A stretch of 64,000 nt of DNA from JACNKV01 sp964388155 (GTDB lineage: Bacteria; Fidelibacterota; Marinisomatia; Marinisomatales; JACNKV01). This document shows positions 54,496 to 63,283 of this stretch, piece after piece. A program made the position numbers and the translations under genes. Below the pieces are notes generated by a model that was given only the letters and a program-made list of their open reading frames with translations, did no database searches and was not told the DNA's origin. Positions within the stretch are counted from its first letter, which is position 1. Each line of letters begins with the position of its first letter. The DNA lies in the NCBI GenBank assembly GCA_964388155.1, contig CAYLYH010000008.1, positions 1 through 64,000 on the forward strand, written 5' to 3'.

Positions 54496-54779
54496 AGAGA
54501 CGCTCAATAACCTTGGTTGTATTTGGGTTTAGTATCGGGGCAATGATTGGAACATTGGTAGGTGAATTTCTTGGGTTTGTCCTGCCGGATGGTGTGGTGA
54601 AGGAATTCTTTTTGACGAGTATCCAATTTGATTTAGCGGGACTTGTCGGAAATGAGTCCGGTGTGATTGTTCTAAATATGATTGTAGTGACACTTAAATT
54701 TGGTTTAACGCTTGTTCTTAATTTTACCAGTATTATCGGTTTGGGAATCGCGTATTATTTTTTACGTTATTTTCGGTAA
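54492..54779 (+). CDS. DUF4321-like small membrane protein
   Basis: 95 residues with three helices: FGFSIGAMIGTLVGEFLGFVLP, a middle segment, then TLVLNFTSIIGLGIAYYFLRYF. The phrase VGEFLGFVLPDGVVKEFF and the closing LNFTSIIGL fit the DUF4321 pattern. Function is unknown. It is co-transcribed with pssA (4-nt overlap) and lies directly before tatA. Confidence 0.7.
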   Translation: MKRRSITLVVFGFSIGAMIGTLVGEFLGFVLPDGVVKEFFLTSIQFDLAGLVGNESGVIVLNMIVVTLKFGLTLVLNFTSIIGLGIAYYFLRYFR

Positions 54780-54828
54780 AAGAATATGATTCTTCGTAAA
54801 TTCAACACATAATTTGGAGGAAATACTC

Positions 54829-55056
54829 ATGCTTGAAACACAAATCGTATTTGCGATGTTTAATCTTGGTCCAATGGAAATGTTGTTAATCGTTCTGGTT
54901 ATTTTGCTACTTTTTGGTGCAAAACGATTACCGGAGCTTGCCAGAGGGTTAGGACAGGGAATCCGTGAATTTAAAGGCGCTGTGGACGGTGCAAAAAAAG
55001 AAATTGAAAATGCTGCCGACCCAAACACAATAGAAAAAAAAGACGAGTCAAAATAG
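54829..55056 (+). CDS. tatA: Twin-arginine translocase subunit TatA
   Basis: 75 residues from the ATG at 54829, with GGAGGA just upstream; an in-frame TTG at 54814 is part of that leader. One membrane helix (MEMLLIVLVILLLFGAKRLPEL) is followed by the amphipathic helix LARGLGQGIREFKGAV and an acidic/lysine tail. TatA or TatE forms the pore with TatC. The FGxxRLPEL hinge is intact. Confidence 0.95.
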   Translation: MLETQIVFAMFNLGPMEMLLIVLVILLLFGAKRLPELARGLGQGIREFKGAVDGAKKEIENAADPNTIEKKDESK

Positions 55057-55187
55057 ATATATTTTCCTTTCATCTGTATAAAACCTGATTCAGTCCATTT
55101 CGGGAACAAATCTGTTCCATTTTAATTAAAAGTTATAACCGCTAACCATGCAGTATTGGAAGAATAACATCTTATTTTGATTAACAA

Positions 55188-56159
55188 ATGATTCAATTTG
55201 CACATCCATGGTATTTAGGGCTGATTGTTCTTATTCCGCTTCTTGCGTGGTGGTATAAGCAATTCGGCAACGCCCAAGAGGGTACATTGAGGATTTCCTC
55301 CTCAGGACTAATTCCAACTGCTTTTCGCAAAAGGGGAAAAATGCGAGCGTGGGTTTTACTCGTAATTCAGTGGGCAATCCTCTTATGTATTGCCATTGGA
55401 CTGGCTCGTCCTCAATTGGTGAGTTTGGCTCAAGAGACAAAAGTAGATGTTGTTGACATCGTTTTGGTGATTGACATTTCCAGTAGTATGCTTGCGGATG
55501 ATTTTCCTCCGAACAGATTAGAAGTCGTTAAGAAAACTGCAGACAAGTTCATCTCTAAACGAAAAGGAGACAGGATCGGATTACTGGTTTTTGCCGGAGA
55601 GACATTCATTCAATGTCCGCTGACAGTTGACACGGATGTTTTAAGAAATTTATTAAAAGAAGTTACAATCGTTGACCGTGAAATGGATGGGACGGCGATT
55701 GGGATGGCAATTGCTAATGCAACAAATCGACTTCGAACAAGTCAAGCAGAAAGCAAAGTGATGATCGTTCTATCCGATGGAAGTAATAATGCGGGGGAGC
55801 TGGATCCGTTGACCGCTGCCGATTTAGCGTCACAATTTGATATTCGCATTTATACCATCGGAGCGGGAACAAATGAATCGGTAACGTTCATCCAAAATCG
55901 GGGATATATTCGGAATGAGATTGATGAAGAAACCCTCATCGCCATCGCGAACAGAACCGGAGGTCAATATTTTCGTGCCACGGATGAAAAATCCTTAGCG
56001 GAAACTTATATGGAAATTGATGAATTAGAACGAACGAAAATTGAAATCCGTGAATACACAAGGCATAAAGAGCTTTATGGTTGGGTGTTAATTCCGGCGT
56101 TGCTTCTCGGACTTGGTGGAGAAGTTCTATCGAGATACATATTTCGGAGGAATGCTTAA
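55188..56159 (+). CDS. batA: BatA, VWA-domain membrane protein
   Basis: 323 residues. Two N-terminal helices flank a basic loop, then a von Willebrand A domain with MIDAS DISSSMLADD, the Thr in MDGTAIGMA and the Asp in VLSDGSNNAG. A C-terminal helix closes the protein. Bat genes are a conserved FCB/spirochaete block linked to oxidative and acid stress tolerance. Here MoxR and DUF58 genes, which usually begin the block, are absent; tatA stands in that place. Confidence 0.93.
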   Translation: MIQFAHPWYLGLIVLIPLLAWWYKQFGNAQEGTLRISSSGLIPTAFRKRGKMRAWVLLVIQWAILLCIAIGLARPQLVSLAQETKVDVVDIVLVIDISSSMLADDFPPNRLEVVKKTADKFISKRKGDRIGLLVFAGETFIQCPLTVDTDVLRNLLKEVTIVDREMDGTAIGMAIANATNRLRTSQAESKVMIVLSDGSNNAGELDPLTAADLASQFDIRIYTIGAGTNESVTFIQNRGYIRNEIDEETLIAIANRTGGQYFRATDEKSLAETYMEIDELERTKIEIREYTRHKELYGWVLIPALLLGLGGEVLSRYIFRRNA

Positions 56160-57184
56160 TGGCGTGGAGATATCCGTGGGTGCTTGGGTTTTTCTTGCTT
56201 TGGGGAGGGCTTGTTCTCCTATGGTATTTCAACAAACACCGCCGGTCATCGTTTTATCATTCCATGCCGGGACCGCTTGCAGAGAATCTTTTTAATCGAA
56301 TTCGATGGACACGAACAGTTCTTAAACAGAGATTGCGCATGGCAGGAGTTGCGTTTCTCATCTTGTCGGCATCGGGACCACAGATAGGCACACGAGTAAA
56401 ACCGGTGGAAAGAAAAGGCGTTGACCTAGTGTTTGCTGTTGATGTGTCCGTCAGCATGGATGCAATTGATGTAAAGCCAAGCCGTTTAGAAAAAGCGAAG
56501 TATGAAATAGGGCAGCTCGTTAAAAAACTTAAAGGCGACCGAGTCGGTATTGTTGTATTTGCAGGATCAAGCCATTTGTATCTTCCATTAACCACAGATT
56601 ATGAAGCAGCCTTACTGTTTTTAAATACCATCGATACAAAAATGATTCCGACACAAGGGACATCTTTACATAGTGCACTTTCAACAGCGTTGAGTGTTTT
56701 TACTGAAGAAAACGAGAAACATAAAGTAGTTATTTTAGTTACAGATGGTGAAGATCACGAAGGAGATGCAGTGGCGATTGCGAATAAAGCAATGAAAACA
56801 GGCTTGGTGATTCACACCATCGGTGTCGGGACACATGCAGGGTCTCTCATACCAATCAAGACTGGTGATGATGTGTCGAAATACAAACGAGATAAACAAG
56901 GTAATTTAGTAACGTCGGTGTTAAATGAGTCTGCCTTAAGCGACGTTGCTCGTGCAGGAAACGGTATTTTTATCCGGTTTGATAATCGTGCTGCAAGCTA
57001 TGTAACATTGTTAGATGCAATAAATGCCATGGAAAAAAAGACAATCAGTACACATGAATTTTCTGAGTACGAAGATCGATATCAAATTCTAGCATTGTTA
57101 TCGTTACTTTGTTTCGTGATTGGATTTATCATTCCCACCCGAGATAAACGTCAGCATGAAACGTGGAGAGGGAGGTTTGTTTGA
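56159..57184 (+). CDS. batB: BatB, VWA-domain membrane protein
   Basis: 341 residues from an ATG that shares a base with the batA stop (TAATG); the longer frame from 56081 lies inside batA. Two N-terminal helices, then VWA with MIDAS VDVSVSMDAIDV, VGIVVFAGSSHLYLPLT and LVTDGEDHEGD; C-terminal helix ILALLSLLCFVIGFIIP. It forms the partner of BatA. Confidence 0.93.
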   Translation: MAWRYPWVLGFFLLWGGLVLLWYFNKHRRSSFYHSMPGPLAENLFNRIRWTRTVLKQRLRMAGVAFLILSASGPQIGTRVKPVERKGVDLVFAVDVSVSMDAIDVKPSRLEKAKYEIGQLVKKLKGDRVGIVVFAGSSHLYLPLTTDYEAALLFLNTIDTKMIPTQGTSLHSALSTALSVFTEENEKHKVVILVTDGEDHEGDAVAIANKAMKTGLVIHTIGVGTHAGSLIPIKTGDDVSKYKRDKQGNLVTSVLNESALSDVARAGNGIFIRFDNRAASYVTLLDAINAMEKKTISTHEFSEYEDRYQILALLSLLCFVIGFIIPTRDKRQHETWRGRFV

Positions 57185-57281
57185 GTGCTAAAAACTGAAA
57201 ATAAAAAAATATGAAATGCTCAACACCTAACGCTAAACCCCTAACCTGTCGGAAGCAGGCAAACACGATAACACCCAAAAC
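57185..57281. repeat. Spacer of degenerate CCTAAC-type words before batC
   Basis: The only sizeable spacer inside the Bat block. It contains AACACCTAACGCTAAACCCC and TAACACCCAAAAC, with a small CCTG...CAGG hairpin (CCTGTCGGAAGCAGG). It runs into a GTG start without a clear ribosome-binding site. Confidence 0.5.
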
Positions 57282-58115
57282 GTGAAACATCAATCCATAT
57301 TAATTTCTGTCGGGATAGTTATTCTGATACTGAATCAAGCGACGTTTGCTCGTGAAGATGTTGGGTTGCAAAACTATCGCAACCAACAATTTGATAAGGC
57401 AAGGGAATATTATGAATCCGTACTTGTGAAGCAACAGAATCCGTCTGCCAGTTTTGGGCTTGGAGCATCTGCATTTAAGCAAGGAGATATTGAGACGGCT
57501 ATTCAGGCGTTTGATGATGTCATTCAAAGTGAAGATAATCGTTTAAAAGCGAAATCATATTATAATATGGGGAATATTCTCCATCAACAGCAGCGGATGG
57601 ATGAGAGTCTCACTTTTTTTAAAAAAGCATTACAATTGAATCCAAATGACAATGATGCGAAAGCCAATTATGAATTGTTGAAGTACCAGATGCAACAGCA
57701 AGAACAGAACCAACAAAATCAGGAAGATCAGGAAAAAAGTCAAGACGACAAAAACGATAAGAACGAGCAGAATCAAAAACAAGAAAACAAAGAGGAGAAC
57801 TCGGAGAAAAAAGAAAATTCAGATCAATCTAAAGAACAATCAGACCAGTCAGAGGAGAAAAAGGAACATCAGGAAAAACAATCTGATGAGAAAGAAGACC
57901 AAAAGCAACAGCAAGAACAATCATCGGAAGACCAACAGAAAAAAGATCAGCAGCAAACAAAATCTGAAGAATCTCAAGTGAAGGAAGAAGAACAAAAATT
58001 AGAAGATAAGAAAAATGCAGCAGTCATTCTAAATGCACTGAAACAAGATGAAAAAATTAATCAGAAGCGAAAAATATCCAAAGCAGTGTCGAAGAAATTA
58101 GAAAAAGATTGGTAA
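57282..58115 (+). CDS. batC: BatC, TPR protein with Gln/Glu/Lys-rich tail
   Basis: 277 residues from a GTG start. A signal peptide is followed by three TPR units between residues 25 and 135 (YYNMGNILHQQQRMDESLTFF, then KKALQLNPND). About 110 residues of Gln, Glu, Lys, Asp and Ser repeats follow, then a short conserved end (AAVILNALKQDEKINQ). BatC-type proteins are thought to scaffold the Bat complex in the periplasm. The low-complexity tail may be a poor target for homology search. Confidence 0.88.
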   Translation: MKHQSILISVGIVILILNQATFAREDVGLQNYRNQQFDKAREYYESVLVKQQNPSASFGLGASAFKQGDIETAIQAFDDVIQSEDNRLKAKSYYNMGNILHQQQRMDESLTFFKKALQLNPNDNDAKANYELLKYQMQQQEQNQQNQEDQEKSQDDKNDKNEQNQKQENKEENSEKKENSDQSKEQSDQSEEKKEHQEKQSDEKEDQKQQQEQSSEDQQKKDQQQTKSEESQVKEEEQKLEDKKNAAVILNALKQDEKINQKRKISKAVSKKLEKDW

Positions 58116-58119
58116 ACGA

Positions 58120-59826
58120 TTGAAGAATCTATTCATACTAACCTTATTTTTAATTTCAGCCATGAAGGCAGCAAGTGTGGTTGCCTCTATAGATGTCAAT
58201 CGTATATCTATGGGAGAAGTATTTACGTATACAGTTGAGGTGAAAGACTCTGAACATAATCCGGAAGTGAATATTTCACCGGTTAAGAAACTTTTCACCA
58301 TCGTTAGCGGACCTTCTCAACAGACGAACATTAGTTGGGTGAACGGAAAAATGACATCTTCGCGAACCCGGACTTGGAGTTTGACCCCGAACCGAGAGGG
58401 GAAATTGGTCATTCCGGCATTGGTCGTCGGGGTCGGAAAACAAACGTATAAAACAAAGTCCATCACTGTTTATGTCCAAAAAGGACAAACTCAGCAAAAA
58501 AATAAAGATGTTTTTATTGCGGTAGAATTGGACAAAGAATCTGCATATCCCGGTGAACAGATTACCGTTGAATACAAACTTTACACTCGGGTAGATATGT
58601 CCATAGATAAAATAGATGTGCCTAAATTTGTTGGATTTTGGGCGGAGGAACTTTTTGCGGCAACCCAGTTAAATTATCGCCGAGTGCAGATAAACGAAGT
58701 CCGGTATAATATGGCAAAGCTGTACACATTTGCATTATTTCCGGCGAAAACCGGTGAGATTCCACTCCCTCAAATGGAGGTAAAATGTAATGTCGTTGTC
58801 AAACAGAAATCTCAGCGGAGATCATTCTTTGATGATCCATTTTTCACAAGACAAAAAACTGTCCCAAAATTTATCCGTACCCAGAAAAAGACCATCCGTG
58901 TTAACCCATTTCCAGCCGGGAAACCCGCTGATTTTACCGGAGCTGTAGGACGTTATACGTTGACAACCCATGTTGACAGGACATCCCTAAAAGCGAACGA
59001 TGCAGTTACATTGAATGTTAATCTTAAAGGAACCGGTAATATATCATTGGTGCAATTACCGGAGATATTATTTCCCGATAATTTAGAGGTTTTTCCACCG
59101 ACGACAACAACTGAGAAAGATCCGTTTAGAGATCAAATTACAGGGATGACTAATTGGGAATATATTTTAATCCCAAGAAAAACCGGTAAATATACAATTC
59201 CACGAATAGAAATTCCATATTTTGATCCAAATGGTGAAACGTGGGAACGCGCAGTATCTTTGCCAATCGTTTTGTCGGTGTCTCCCGGGAAAACAACCTC
59301 AACCGTTTCCAATGGATTTCGAAAGGAAGAAGTTGAACTCCTTGGGAGTGATATCCGATATTTCCGGACAAAAACACCAAGATGGATGTCCATGAATAAA
59401 AGCAGCACGTTTCCTGTTATTGCAATCTTGATGTACGGACTTACCGGAATATTATTTCTCTTACCTATGTCGTTAAAGAATCTACGTTCTTCGAAAGAAC
59501 AAACAGCAGAATACCGGCGATCGAAACGGGCAATCAAATTGGTGAGAAAAAAATTAAAAACCACGATGGATGATCCATTTACTCAGGTTGCCGATGCTGT
59601 TTATCCGTATCTAAAAGACAGGTTTTTGTTAAAAACCGACCAACTAGATCCGATGTCTGTACAATCTATTTTATCGAATAAAATTGGAGAAATAGAATTA
59701 ACAAATTTGGTGAAAATATTGCATCTTTGCGATGCCGGTCGGTATTCACCCGGAGCAAATGTAACAATGGAGAACCTTGTTGCAAACACAAAATCGTTAT
59801 TAGAAAGGATCAATACGCATGCGTAA
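58120..59826 (+). CDS. batD: BatD oxygen-tolerance protein
   Basis: 568 residues from a TTG start 4 nt after batC. A signal peptide precedes several beta-sandwich units, visible as the repeated phrase PGEQITVEYKLYTRV and later VDRTSLKANDAVTLNVNLKGTGN. A C-terminal membrane helix follows near residue 435 (IAILMYGLTGILFLLP) with a cytoplasmic tail. This is the BatD layout. It overlaps batE by 8 nt. Confidence 0.9.
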   Translation: MKNLFILTLFLISAMKAASVVASIDVNRISMGEVFTYTVEVKDSEHNPEVNISPVKKLFTIVSGPSQQTNISWVNGKMTSSRTRTWSLTPNREGKLVIPALVVGVGKQTYKTKSITVYVQKGQTQQKNKDVFIAVELDKESAYPGEQITVEYKLYTRVDMSIDKIDVPKFVGFWAEELFAATQLNYRRVQINEVRYNMAKLYTFALFPAKTGEIPLPQMEVKCNVVVKQKSQRRSFFDDPFFTRQKTVPKFIRTQKKTIRVNPFPAGKPADFTGAVGRYTLTTHVDRTSLKANDAVTLNVNLKGTGNISLVQLPEILFPDNLEVFPPTTTTEKDPFRDQITGMTNWEYILIPRKTGKYTIPRIEIPYFDPNGETWERAVSLPIVLSVSPGKTTSTVSNGFRKEEVELLGSDIRYFRTKTPRWMSMNKSSTFPVIAILMYGLTGILFLLPMSLKNLRSSKEQTAEYRRSKRAIKLVRKKLKTTMDDPFTQVADAVYPYLKDRFLLKTDQLDPMSVQSILSNKIGEIELTNLVKILHLCDAGRYSPGANVTMENLVANTKSLLERINTHA

Positions 59827-60559
59827 GATTGCTCTAATATTTTGGATTGTTTTGACTGTTGGATGTGCTCAAACGGTCGATTCACTTTATACTTATGCCA
59901 ACAGAGCGGTAGAAACTGAAGATTATGTAACGGCAATATCCCATTATGAGAATATACTTAGGCAGGGAGTTGAACATCCTGATCTATATTACAATCTTGG
60001 CAACGGATATTATCGTAACGGTAGAATTGGATTGGCAGTATGGGCGTATGAAAAAGGAGTAAAACTATCTCCCCGTGATACAGATTTGCTTTTCAATCTC
60101 AAACTTGTGAACACGCGAGTGAGAGACAGAATTGAACGTCCAAAATCTATCTTCTTTTTAGAGGGGTATCATGTACTTAAACGATCGTTCACGTTAGCAA
60201 GTTTATTAATGATAGGCAGCGGAATTCTGCTGATTGCAGCCGTAGTATATTTTGTTTCCACGTGGTTCTATATTCGTTTTCGTTCGAAGATGATAAGCAC
60301 ATTAATTATATTGTCTGTTTTAATCCATGGAGTTGCCTTGGATAAGTATTGGGATTTATCCGGTAAAAAAGAAGGCATCGTTATCCCCAGAGAAATTGAA
60401 GTATTTTCTGCACCTTATGAACGGCAAGATGGTGTTCTTTTTCGATTGCATGAGGGGATAAAAGTTGAAATCACACAATCTCAGCCCGGATGGATGGAAA
60501 TTCATTTAATTGACGGAAACAAAGGATGGGTGAAAATAACAGATGTCAGACCGCTGTGA
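59819..60559 (+). CDS. batE: BatE, TPR/SH3 membrane protein
   Basis: 246 residues. A signal segment ending TVGCAQ may be a lipoprotein box, though the Thr at -3 is unusual. TPR units follow (DLYYNLGNGYYRNGRIGLAVW, then AYEKGV). Two membrane helices lie at about residues 125-170, and a C-terminal SH3-like domain runs EVFSAPYERQDG to PGWMEIHLIDGNKGWV. It ends the Bat block, which therefore has all of A to E in order. Confidence 0.9.
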   Translation: MRKIALIFWIVLTVGCAQTVDSLYTYANRAVETEDYVTAISHYENILRQGVEHPDLYYNLGNGYYRNGRIGLAVWAYEKGVKLSPRDTDLLFNLKLVNTRVRDRIERPKSIFFLEGYHVLKRSFTLASLLMIGSGILLIAAVVYFVSTWFYIRFRSKMISTLIILSVLIHGVALDKYWDLSGKKEGIVIPREIEVFSAPYERQDGVLFRLHEGIKVEITQSQPGWMEIHLIDGNKGWVKITDVRPL

Positions 60560-60767
60560 TTAACGTAAAACGTAACGTGGTAAATGGATAATTGACAATG
60601 ACCCATTTACCAGTATCCAATACCCAAATACCAGATACCAATAACCCCCGTAAAAAACACGGGGTCTACCAGCCTGCATTCTTAGTCGGGCAGGCACTAC
60701 GTTATGACAATAACCAATCATAGAGTTAACAATATGAATACATCAATAAACTCATTTATATTTCACC
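60560..60767. repeat. Spacer with hairpin repeat interrupted by a second hairpin
   Basis: At 60642-60669 and 60696-60716 the two halves of the repeat seen intact at 26526-26574 are separated by 26 nt (60670-60695). The insert carries GCCTGC and GCAGGC arms around a 12-nt loop. The flanks are CCAGTATCCAATACCCAAAT-type words. No gene is present. Confidence 0.8.
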
Positions 60768-61214
60768 ATGAATAATTCATACTCAAAATACATATTCGTT
60801 TCATTTTGTTTGTGCATAAGTTTATTGACGGCTCAGGATCAGGATGAATCTTTTGACCCAAGTATTCTCAAAAATAAAGAACCTGATTGGCCTATCTTGA
60901 TTAACCCGGCGTTTGGGTTAAACCCTGTCTTGCAACAATCCGATACTACTGAAAAAGAGATTACAGAGTTAGAAGGATATCGTTTGCAAGTATTTGCAAC
61001 AAAATCATGGGAAGCAGCAGACAGCCTAAAAACCGTACTCGAGAAAAAGTTGAAAGAAGATATTTATATTACTTTCGAAGTTCCAAATTATAAGGTACGT
61101 GTTGGAAATTGTTCAGATAGAAACGAAGCTGAAATCTTAAAAACCACATTAAAATCCTTTGGATATCGATATGCTTGGATTGTTCGGACTCGCATAAAAC
61201 CAAAAGATTTATGA
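60768..61214 (+). CDS. SPOR-domain envelope protein
   Basis: 148 residues with an N-terminal signal segment ending LLTAQ-DQ. The C-terminal SPOR fold spans residues about 70-143: YRLQVFATKSWEAADSLKTVLE, then YKVRVGNCSDRNEAEILKTTLK and AWIVRT. SPOR domains bind denuded glycan strands at division sites. The middle is Pro- and Asn-containing linker. Confidence 0.88.
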   Translation: MNNSYSKYIFVSFCLCISLLTAQDQDESFDPSILKNKEPDWPILINPAFGLNPVLQQSDTTEKEITELEGYRLQVFATKSWEAADSLKTVLEKKLKEDIYITFEVPNYKVRVGNCSDRNEAEILKTTLKSFGYRYAWIVRTRIKPKDL

Positions 61215-61268
61215 TTTAAGATTGATTATTGAAAATGTTTGTGCTATCAGTTGCCAGAACCCAGTAAA

Positions 61269-62261
61269 ATGCCAGATTCCCTGAAAAAATTAATGAAACG
61301 AATAACCGCGTCTGTTGATAAAGACATGATTGAGTTTGAAAAGGAGTATTCGGAAGCACTTCATTCTGATGTCAGATTAATTAACACCATCGGGAATTAT
61401 ATTATTAAACAGCGCGGGAAAAGGGTACGTCCTTTACTGACGATACTTTCAAGTCGTGTCTGCGGTGAGCCCAATATAAACAGCTTTCGTGCCGCTGCGT
61501 TAATTGAGTTATTACATGTAGCAACCTTAGTTCATGATGATGTTGTAGATGATGCCGATCTGCGACGGGGTTTTCCATCAGTGAATCGAGTGTGGAAAAA
61601 CAAAATATCCATTTTGATGGGAGATTATATCCTGAGCAAAGCTTTGATCAATATGATTAAACTCAGAAATTTTGATGCGTTAGAACTCATGTCTGAAACA
61701 GCCGAAAAATTAAGCAGTGGAGAAATTTTGCAGATGGAGAAAAATCTTGGAAAAAAAATGACTGAGTCCTATTATTATGATGTGATTTACCAAAAGACAG
61801 CCTCTCTCATTTCTGCGTGTTGTGAATTGGGTGCAATTACGACAACAAATTCGCATGATGATCGGTCAGCGATGCGGGAATATGGAACAAATTTCGGGAT
61901 GGCGTTTCAAATTAAAGACGATTTGTTTGATTTGCTAGGTAGTGAAAATGAAACCGGCAAAGATTCGGGTATTGATGTGAAAAAAAATATGATGACGCTT
62001 CCGTTGATCGTTGCGAAATCTAACCTCACTTTTTCAAATAATCGGAAATTGAACTCAGTTCTTTGTAAAAAGAAAAAAAGTAAGAAAGACCTTAAAGAGA
62101 TTCAGAGAATTGTCGAAAAAGCCGGTGGATTTGACTATGCAAAGAATAAAATATCTTATTATTCTAATAAAGCGATAGAAGCGTTACACACCTATCCTGA
62201 TACTCAATATAAACAATCCATGCTTGGTTTTGTTGCGTTTAACATGGAAAGACGGAATTAA
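61269..62261 (+). CDS. ispB: Polyprenyl diphosphate synthase (octaprenyl type)
   Basis: 330 residues from the ATG at 61269; a frame opens with TTG at 61239, and another ATG is at 61293. First Asp-rich motif HDDVVDDADLRRG and second IKDDLFDLLG are intact. RGKRVRPLLTILSS gives the substrate-binding region. It makes long-chain isoprenoid diphosphate for quinones or lipid carriers. Chain length cannot be read safely from the sequence alone. Confidence 0.93.
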   Translation: MPDSLKKLMKRITASVDKDMIEFEKEYSEALHSDVRLINTIGNYIIKQRGKRVRPLLTILSSRVCGEPNINSFRAAALIELLHVATLVHDDVVDDADLRRGFPSVNRVWKNKISILMGDYILSKALINMIKLRNFDALELMSETAEKLSSGEILQMEKNLGKKMTESYYYDVIYQKTASLISACCELGAITTTNSHDDRSAMREYGTNFGMAFQIKDDLFDLLGSENETGKDSGIDVKKNMMTLPLIVAKSNLTFSNNRKLNSVLCKKKKSKKDLKEIQRIVEKAGGFDYAKNKISYYSNKAIEALHTYPDTQYKQSMLGFVAFNMERRN

Positions 62262-62272
62262 CTGAACATCGT

Positions 62273-63283
62273 TTGAAGGTTCTTGTCATAAAATTCAGCT
62301 CAATTGGCGATATCATTCTATCGACATCTCCGCTAAGTTCTTTACGTCAAAGGTATCCAAATAGTCATATCCATTTTTTAACTCTGGAAACATACGCACC
62401 CTTATTAGAGGGACATCCGGATATTAATTGTTTATTTGTTTTAAATAAATCTGCCGGATATCGTGAGATAAAACGAATCGGAAAATATTTTAGTACACAA
62501 AACTACGATTTAGTTATCGATCTGCATAATACGCTTCGGGCAAAGGTTGTTCGGTTGCAGTTTCCCAAAGCTCAAGTCCGAGTATTAAAAAAACCCCGCT
62601 GGAAACGGTTTAAACTTTTTTACTTCCATCGCAACGACTTTGATCAGCAATTCTCACAAATTAGACTTTTGCATGAACCCATTAAAGATTTGTTGGATCA
62701 GCACACGGAATTTCCTCTGCCGACGTTGTATATTTCAAAGGCAGAGAAGGAGCAATTAGGTGAGTTTTTAACAACTGAAGGTATAAAACAAAGATATATT
62801 GTGCTTATCCCGGGTGCAGCGTGGCCTCAAAAACAATGGATGACTGAAAATTATTCAAAATTGATACAAAAATTAGTGATGAGTAATATTGATGTCGTAA
62901 TACTGGGAGGTGGGCAAGATAAGGTATGCGAGGAGTTATCAAATTCAAATCCTGAAGTATTAGATTTACACGGAAAAACAGATTTGCGTGAGTCGCTGGC
63001 AATTGTGGCACAGGCTGGATGTGTTATCGGGAGTGATACCGGATTATTATACGGTGCAGAAGCATTGAATATCCCTGTGGTCATGATGGCAGGACCTACA
63101 TCTCGTGAAACAGGCGCGGGATCGTTACTCAAGGAATCAGTTACGCTGGAAAATAACGACCTGTGGTGCAGACCATGTTCCCAAAACGGTAGCAGAAAAT
63201 GTTATCGAAAAGAACAGTATTGTATGACGGGCATTACCGTCGAATCAGTGTGGCATGAAGTCAAAAGGAGTATGGGATTATGA
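62273..63283 (+). CDS. Glycosyltransferase family 9 (heptosyltransferase-like)
   Basis: 336 residues from a TTG start. N-terminal KVLVIKFSSIGDIILSTSPL is the GT9 signature; ADP-heptose-binding-type features follow (IPGAAWPQKQW and GSDTGLLYGAEALNIPVVMMAG, then PTS). It probably adds a sugar to lipid A-core. It overlaps the KDO transferase gene by 4 nt, so both belong to LPS core synthesis. Confidence 0.92.
   Translation: MKVLVIKFSSIGDIILSTSPLSSLRQRYPNSHIHFLTLETYAPLLEGHPDINCLFVLNKSAGYREIKRIGKYFSTQNYDLVIDLHNTLRAKVVRLQFPKAQVRVLKKPRWKRFKLFYFHRNDFDQQFSQIRLLHEPIKDLLDQHTEFPLPTLYISKAEKEQLGEFLTTEGIKQRYIVLIPGAAWPQKQWMTENYSKLIQKLVMSNIDVVILGGGQDKVCEELSNSNPEVLDLHGKTDLRESLAIVAQAGCVIGSDTGLLYGAEALNIPVVMMAGPTSRETGAGSLLKESVTLENNDLWCRPCSQNGSRKCYRKEQYCMTGITVESVWHEVKRSMGL

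Noticed and set aside
55170..55187. TATTTTG before batA (also before guaB and the Crp-family gene) as a Bacteroidetes-type promoter box
   Set aside because: One base short of TAnnTTTG and no -33 element at proper distance; likely chance in AT-rich sequence.
57690..58000. Gln/Glu/Lys-rich stretch in batC as a frameshift artefact
   Set aside because: The frame stays open into a conserved C-terminal end, and such tails are normal for BatC proteins.
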